DNA from: Gordonia westfalica
Lineage (GTDB): Bacteria; Actinomycetota; Actinomycetes; Mycobacteriales; Mycobacteriaceae
Reading direction: 5' to 3'
Length of the DNA: 64,000 nucleotides
Assembly: GCF_900105725.1 (NCBI RefSeq)
Contig: NZ_FNLM01000036.1
Location: 868,001-932,000 of the forward strand
A model generated the notes under the pieces. It searched no databases. It worked only from the letters and a program-made list of their open reading frames with translations, and was not told the DNA's origin. The position numbers and the translations under genes are program-made. Positions 59,453 through 64,000 of the stretch are shown here, piece after piece. Within the stretch, counting starts at the first letter, position 1; each line of letters opens with the position of its first letter.

Positions 59453-60762
59453 CCCACAGCTCCCAACAGCATCCAGAAGTAGAAGTCGAGCGGAAAGATC
59501 TCGAAATAGGTGGCCACCAGACTGGCCGCCATCGCCGCGATGATCGAGGCGCTGACACCCAGGACGAATGCCCCGTCCGGGTCGGGGAGTCGGCGTGCGG
59601 ACTGCACGCACCAGATCACCGCCGTCACGATCATCGCAAGAAAGAGCCACAGCCCGATCGGTCCGAGTTCCAGCAGGACCTTCACGTAGTAGTTGTCGGG
59701 CTGGTAGTTCGACGACATCCCCTGGACCGTTCCCCCCGCCCCGGCGGTCACCGTCTGGGTGTCCTCGCCACGGGCCGCCGACATCGCATCCGCCGCAGAC
59801 CCGCTGGAGCCGAGACCGCGGCCGAGCGGGTGCACGCCGATGCTGGCGAAGATCTCACTCCATCCCGACCCGCGCTGGCTCAGGCTGCTCGACGAGAAGA
59901 ACACCTTCGTGATCGACGACGGCAGGAACGGCAGGGACACCACAGCGAGCGCGGCGATCGCGAGCATCGGCGCGACGAGACGCCGGAATCGCAACACCGC
60001 CAGCCAGATCACACCTATGACGAGACCGAGGATGGCCGCGCGGACCACCGAGGTGGCCATCGTGATCGCCATGACCGGCCAGAGAGCGAGGAACAGCTGA
60101 TTGCGGCGGCGGCTCGTGTCGGACAACGCCACCGCGCCGCCCACCAGCAGCGCCATCGTGACGAACAGGCCGAACCCGAAGGGCTGGTTGAACGTCGAGA
60201 ACGTCCGGAACAGCGGTCCGCTCGAGCGGACCTGCTCGCCGTAGGTGTAGCCGAGTTCGACGAGCTTAGCCGGACCGATGATCTGCTGTCCGATGCCCAC
60301 GATGGTGGTGATCACGCCGAGCGCCATGATGATCGACACGAGCCGATCGCGGTCCTGCGCGTCGAAAGGCGTGAGCCACAGCGCCAGTACGGCGAACAGA
60401 TAGAAGAAGGTCACCTTGATGCCGTAGACCCCGATGGGCCCGTAGACCCATGCCGCCGAGATCAGTCCGAAGCCCACCAGACCGGCCGCCGCCGGCCACC
60501 AGGGCATGTGGAGAGGCGGACCCGTCCGCGCGGACGGGCGGATACGACGGTTCGCCGCGCAGATCAGCGTGACCGCGAGGATGCCCTCCTTCCACGCTCC
60601 CGCGATGCCCGGCACGGGCGCGATGTCGAGCAGGCCGTCGAGCGGGGTCAACGCCGCGAGCAGCAGGAGACCACGCTGCGGGCGCTGGTAGATGGCGGTG
60701 ATGACGACTCCGCCGAAGACGGCGGCGCAAAGAACGGCGAGGACGACGGGCAGGTGCTGCAC
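59362..60762 (-). CDS. O-antigen ligase/polymerase family membrane protein (Wzy-like)
   Basis: 466 residues with about 11-12 membrane helices and a large outer loop between the late helices that includes HPLGRGLGSSG and YQPDNYYVKVLLELGPIG, the signature region of the O-antigen ligase/Wzy family. It joins repeat units outside the membrane, or transfers the chain. The GTG start (60762) follows aggaagg. It is the first gene of the polysaccharide group, so the promoter region at 60763-60886 should drive the locus. The end overlaps the next gene by 91 bases. Confidence 0.9.
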   Translation of the reverse strand: MQHLPVVLAVLCAAVFGGVVITAIYQRPQRGLLLLAALTPLDGLLDIAPVPGIAGAWKEGILAVTLICAANRRIRPSARTGPPLHMPWWPAAAGLVGFGLISAAWVYGPIGVYGIKVTFFYLFAVLALWLTPFDAQDRDRLVSIIMALGVITTIVGIGQQIIGPAKLVELGYTYGEQVRSSGPLFRTFSTFNQPFGFGLFVTMALLVGGAVALSDTSRRRNQLFLALWPVMAITMATSVVRAAILGLVIGVIWLAVLRFRRLVAPMLAIAALAVVSLPFLPSSITKVFFSSSSLSQRGSGWSEIFASIGVHPLGRGLGSSGSAADAMSAARGEDTQTVTAGAGGTVQGMSSNYQPDNYYVKVLLELGPIGLWLFLAMIVTAVIWCVQSARRLPDPDGAFVLGVSASIIAAMAASLVATYFEIFPLDFYFWMLLGAVGCATAQHESRTVRLHFDPGEAASRPTSANY

Positions 60763-60886
60763 GCGCTATCCGCCTTCCTCGTGCCCCCGCCGGTCGTTAC
60801 CCCCGGTGAACAATGTTGACACCTCGGCGCCCGCTTGTCCGTGGCAACCCCGCGTAGAGCGTGTCACCACGGACGAGCGGCGCGCC
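60763..60886 (-). promoter_or_regulatory. Promoter/leader region of the exopolysaccharide locus
   Basis: The far part holds a hairpin, gtccgtgg (60837-60844) with ccacggac (60867-60874), probably the end of the DUF4262 transcript. Nearer the gene, the minus strand has ggtg-(9)-ttcacc, ccgggggtaacgac and ggcgggggcac (about 60815-60780), the same order as in the leader of the wzz-like gene. Confidence 0.45.
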
Positions 60887-61486
60887 TCAGTGACCCGAGA
60901 TCCGGCGGCCCCGACGGGGGCGGGTGCGGTCGGGACCGGACTCGACGGTGACGACGTGTGCGGCGTTCCGTGCGTGGGCCGAGAGATCCGGGATGCCCTT
61001 CACCGGCTGATGCATCGGCAGCAGGATGTAACCCTCCTCCCAGGGGAACCGGCCGTATTCGTCGGGCCAGACCACCTGCAGCGTCGGGGTGTCGGGGAAC
61101 AGCAGGTTGGCGAGGATCAGTTCGTCCTTGTCGACCTGTTCGATCAGCCGTACCGAGACCGCGACCGTCTGCAGACGGATGTCGGCCTGTGTCGCGACCA
61201 GATCGCGCCAGTCCTCCCGGTGGAGCAGGTCGCCGAGTTCGTTCAGGACGTGATGAGCGGTGACCGGATCGACGCCGTAGACGGCGAGCTCGGGGATCGA
61301 GTGCAGCGCGAGCCCTGCGGTGTAGGAGAACCCGCAGTCGGTCCCGCGGCTGCTCGTCTCCGGAGACCCTTCACCGATGGAGGTCACCTGCCAGCCGCAT
61401 CGGCGAATGGTCTCGATGGTCGAGCGGATGACGGGATTGGGATGCCACCGGGGCAGACCTCGGATCGCGGCAGCGTGGTCTGACAT
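60887..61486 (-). CDS. DUF4262 domain protein
   Basis: 199 residues. The segment TDCGFSYTAGLALHSIPELAVYG is the conserved N-terminal motif of DUF4262, a family of cytosolic proteins without known activity, and WPDEYGRFPWEEGYILLPMHQ is its end. The ATG at 61486 follows aaaggag, which fixes the start; a longer frame runs antisense to the transporter gene. The last 25 residues are Arg-rich. It lies 56 bases behind narK on the same strand and may be read from the nar transcript, but no functional link is known. Confidence 0.85.
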   Translation of the reverse strand: MSDHAAAIRGLPRWHPNPVIRSTIETIRRCGWQVTSIGEGSPETSSRGTDCGFSYTAGLALHSIPELAVYGVDPVTAHHVLNELGDLLHREDWRDLVATQADIRLQTVAVSVRLIEQVDKDELILANLLFPDTPTLQVVWPDEYGRFPWEEGYILLPMHQPVKGIPDLSAHARNAAHVVTVESGPDRTRPRRGRRISGH

Positions 61487-61542
61487 GGATCGCTCCTTTG
61501 TTCGAAGGGTGCGACCATGACACCACGGGGGTCCGACAACGA

Positions 61543-62784
61543 CTACTCCCGCAACGGACCGCCCGCTCCCGGCGGGTCCGGGGGTCGTCGCCGGATCCCG
61601 AACAGCGTGAACACCAGGGCGACCCCGGCGGTGATGACGAGCAGCGTCAGTCCCAGCGTGTAGCTGTGGGTCTCCGCGTCGTAGGTGGCGCCCAGCACCA
61701 GCGGCGGGAAGAACCCGCCCAGACCACCCGCGGCGCCGACGATGCCGGTGACCGATCCGACCCGCTCGCGCGGTGCCTCCAACGCGACCCAGCTGAACAC
61801 CGCCCCGGAGCCGAGTCCCATGCAGACGGCCATCAGGACGAAGTCGATGCCGGCGGGGATCTCGACCGGGGGCTTGGTGATCATCCAGAGCGCGAGCACC
61901 GCGGCACCGGCGGTCGACACCGCGATGATCAGCCGCGGACCGAAGCGATCGGACAGGACGCCACCGACCGGCCGGGCGATGACCGCGGCGACGGCGAACC
62001 CCGCGGTCCGGGTGCCGGCCCCTTCGAGGCCGAAATCGTAGACGTCCTTGAGGTAGGTGGGCAGATAGGTGGAGAACGCGACGAATCCGCCGAAGGTCGC
62101 GGCGTACAGGAAGCCCATCTGCCAGGTGATCGGCAATCGGGCCGCGGCGACGAGCTTCGGGACCACCGCGTCGTGGTTCGGCCGCCACACCGGTGAGTCA
62201 CGCATGAACGTCCAGGTGACGGCGGCGACCACCACGAGGGTCACCGCGATGATCACGTGGGTGGTGACGTAGCCGAACCAGTTGACGAAGCGAGGGGTGA
62301 AGAAGGCGGAGAACGCCGTTCCGCCCATCCCCACCCCGAAGACGCCGGTGGCGAAACCGCGGCGCTCGGGCGGGTACCAGGCATTCGCGAACGGGATACC
62401 GACGGCGAAGGTGGTGCCCGCGATCCCGAGGAAGAACCCGAAGATCAGCATCAGCGGATACGAACCGAGGTCCCCGGCCACCGCGACGAGGATCACGATG
62501 GGGGCCGACGCGAGGAGAAGGACCGGGAACATGATCCGGCCGCCGTAGCGGTCGGTCAGAGCGCCGGTGATGATCCGGCCCAGGGACCCCACGACGATGG
62601 GGATCGCCACGACGATCGATTTCTCGGTGGACGAGAGATGGAGGAGTTCGGAGTAGCGCACACCCAACGGAGCGATGATGTTCCAGGCCCAGAAGCTGAC
62701 CCCGAAGGCCAACGTCGCCAGGAAGAGGTTCCGGCCCTGGCCGACCCGCAGATCGGGTGTGCTCGACGTCTCCGCGCTGGTCAT
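61543..62784 (-). CDS. narK: Nitrate/nitrite transporter, NarK family
   Basis: 413 residues of the major facilitator superfamily with 12 helices. GIAGTTFAVGIPFANAWYPPERRGFATGVFGVGMGG holds the nitrate signature of the NarK family (seen here as two glycine-rich helices, with the second at GIVGAAGGLGGFFPPL). It takes up nitrate or exports nitrite for the respiratory reductase. It starts 7 bases behind the end of narI, in the usual narGHJI-narK order. Confidence 0.93.
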   Translation of the reverse strand: MTSAETSSTPDLRVGQGRNLFLATLAFGVSFWAWNIIAPLGVRYSELLHLSSTEKSIVVAIPIVVGSLGRIITGALTDRYGGRIMFPVLLLASAPIVILVAVAGDLGSYPLMLIFGFFLGIAGTTFAVGIPFANAWYPPERRGFATGVFGVGMGGTAFSAFFTPRFVNWFGYVTTHVIIAVTLVVVAAVTWTFMRDSPVWRPNHDAVVPKLVAAARLPITWQMGFLYAATFGGFVAFSTYLPTYLKDVYDFGLEGAGTRTAGFAVAAVIARPVGGVLSDRFGPRLIIAVSTAGAAVLALWMITKPPVEIPAGIDFVLMAVCMGLGSGAVFSWVALEAPRERVGSVTGIVGAAGGLGGFFPPLVLGATYDAETHSYTLGLTLLVITAGVALVFTLFGIRRRPPDPPGAGGPLRE

Positions 62785-62791
62785 CGTCGCG

Positions 62792-63541
62792 TCACCGCTG
62801 CCGGTCGGCGGTACCGACGGGGGCCCAGCCTCGCCGGGGTGGCCGATTGCCGGGAGCCGTCGCGTCGTCGCGACTCCGATAGACGATGTAGGGCCGGAAA
62901 AGATAGTGGACCGGCGCGGTGAAGATGTGCACGAGCCGGGTGAAGGGGACCAGGCAGAACAGCAACATGCCGATCAGGACGTGAACGTGAAACCGCAGGG
63001 GAGCGGCGGCCATCGCGTCGATGTCCGGTTGCAGGAAGAAGATCGAGCGGAACCAGGGGGACACGGTCTCGCGGTAGTTCACACCGGGACCGTCGGGGTC
63101 GATCGCGCCGACGACGGTGATGTAGCTGCCGGCGACGATGGCCGAGAGCAGCACCAGGTACATCAACTTGTCGTTGCGGGTGGTGGCCATGAACACCGGA
63201 CCGGTGGTGCGGCGGCGGTAGACGAGCAGACCGATGCCGACCAGCGTGGCCAGCGCGGCGATGAGCCCGAAGACCGCGGCGAACAGGTGATAGTCCTTGT
63301 CCGACAAGCCGATCGCATCGGTCCAGGATTCGGGGATCACCAGTCCGACGGCATGACCCACGATGACGACGAGGATGCCGTAGTGGAACATCGGTGAGGC
63401 GATGCGCAGCACCCGGGATTCATAGAGTTCCGACGATCGCGTCGTCCAGCCGAACTTGTCGTAGCGGTAGCGCCAGATGGTGCCACCGATCACGAGAGCG
63501 AGTGTGAGATAGGGGATCACGCCCCAGAGCACCACATCCAC
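62792..63541 (-). CDS. narI: Respiratory nitrate reductase gamma subunit (cytochrome b)
   Basis: 249 residues with five membrane helices. His residues in PMFHYGILVVIVGHAVGL and in PLRFHVHVLIGMLLFCLVPFTRLVHIF are in the places that hold the two b-type haems of NarI. It takes electrons from quinol and passes them to NarH and NarG. The GTG start at 63541 lies three bases behind narJ. Its C-terminal tail (RSRDDATAPGNRPP) is polar and variable. Confidence 0.95.
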   Translation of the reverse strand: MDVVLWGVIPYLTLALVIGGTIWRYRYDKFGWTTRSSELYESRVLRIASPMFHYGILVVIVGHAVGLVIPESWTDAIGLSDKDYHLFAAVFGLIAALATLVGIGLLVYRRRTTGPVFMATTRNDKLMYLVLLSAIVAGSYITVVGAIDPDGPGVNYRETVSPWFRSIFFLQPDIDAMAAAPLRFHVHVLIGMLLFCLVPFTRLVHIFTAPVHYLFRPYIVYRSRDDATAPGNRPPRRGWAPVGTADRQR

Positions 63542-63544
63542 TGG

Positions 63545-64000
63545 TCATCCTCCGTTGCTTGTGGCCGACAGTGGGAGCAGCCGTGGATCGTAGGGCTCGA
63601 GACCTACTGTCTCGACCGGGATCTGGCTGCCGAGGGCCGCCGCCGGATCGCTGGGCGCGTCACCGGGGATCGTCGAGCAGACCGCTTCGAGAGCCGAGGC
63701 GTAGTCGCTGTCGACCTTCACCAGCGACCGCCGCAGGAGTTCGAGCGCCGGGCGATACTGCTGCAGCAGCTGTATTCCTCGCTCCGGATCGGCGCATGCG
63801 CAGAACTCGAGGACGATCGGGAGGTGGTCGGGTAGTTCCCCGCGCAGGTTCACCAGGAATCCGCTGTCGCGGTACGCCTGCTTGAACGCGCCCAGCGAGG
63901 CGCCCCGCCGCCGGGTGTCCCCGTCCGTCCAGTAGGTCAGGTAGAGCGTGTGCCGCCGTGACAGGTCGAACAGGTCGATGTACTCGCGCCGCAGTTCGTC
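63545..64000 (-). CDS. narJ: Nitrate reductase assembly chaperone, C-terminal part, cut by window end
   Basis: The last 151 residues of NarJ, which guides molybdenum cofactor insertion into NarG. The frame is open to the last base of the window. Visible motifs are YIDLFDLSRRHTLYLTYW, RRRGASLGAFKQAYRDSGF and LPDHLPIVLEFCA, all typical of NarJ. The apparent start at 63853 (GTG) is inside the protein. narH and narG are expected just beyond the right edge. Confidence 0.94.
   Translation of the reverse strand, partial: DELRREYIDLFDLSRRHTLYLTYWTDGDTRRRGASLGAFKQAYRDSGFLVNLRGELPDHLPIVLEFCACADPERGIQLLQQYRPALELLRRSLVKVDSDYASALEAVCSTIPGDAPSDPAAALGSQIPVETVGLEPYDPRLLPLSATSNGG

Overview
The window is GC-rich and densely coded. 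It looks like a mycolic-acid actinobacterium (order Mycobacteriales), most likely Gordonia or a close relative. The evidence is an antigen-85-type mycolyltransferase, a SigK/RskA pair, the CE1758/CE1759 luciferase-reductase pair known from corynebacteria, a 13E12-type DUF222-HNH gene, a zinc-type S14 in an actinobacterial ribosomal gene string, and a nar operon. The genus is inferred from gene content only.

Layout. 1-4.9 kb (+): the end of a non-ribosomal peptide synthetase (NRPS; A-T-TE), an MbtH protein, a family-2 glycosyltransferase, a second MbtH and a small protein that starts like an adenylation domain, closed by a terminator. 5-14.3 kb: housekeeping and regulatory genes, including a DUF4190-like membrane protein, a lipoprotein, an FMN monooxygenase/reductase pair, a frameshifted pirin, an acetoacetate-decarboxylase-like protein behind a 38-bp palindrome, two related LuxR-type regulators, a mycolyltransferase and rskA-sigK. 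14.4-30.5 kb (-): a four-module NRPS of about 4,600 residues, MbtH and a DrrAB-type exporter, overlapping at each junction. The NRPS carries one frameshift. 31.1-32.5 kb (+): rplN-rplX-rplE-rpsN. The ribosomal string stops there at an IS30-family element (32.6-34.0 kb), so rpsH and the rest of the spc operon are missing from this place.

34-45 kb (-): a START-like protein, a 1,119-residue secreted surface protein, then four tightly packed genes: a DUF559 nuclease-domain protein, a winged-helix protein, a protein joining an AAA ATPase to a HerA-like ATPase, and a TerD-AIM24 fusion. This is the best candidate in the window for an undescribed system, perhaps defence or envelope stress. 45.3-47.2 kb: a DUF222-HNH gene, an intergenic inverted repeat and a tiny membrane protein.

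47.2-60.8 kb (-): a complete Wzx/Wzy-type exopolysaccharide locus with polymerase/ligase, three GT4 glycosyltransferases, flippase, glycoside hydrolase, chain-length protein, a condensation-like acyltransferase, a secreted lipase, a GAF protein and the initiating sugar-phosphate transferase. 60.9-64 kb (-): a DUF4262 protein and the end of a nitrate-reduction operon (narJ, narI, narK).

Three separate one-base losses at G/C runs (pirin, NRPS, transposase) suggest undercalled homopolymers in the assembly rather than three independent mutations. I saw no rRNA, tRNA or CRISPR array.
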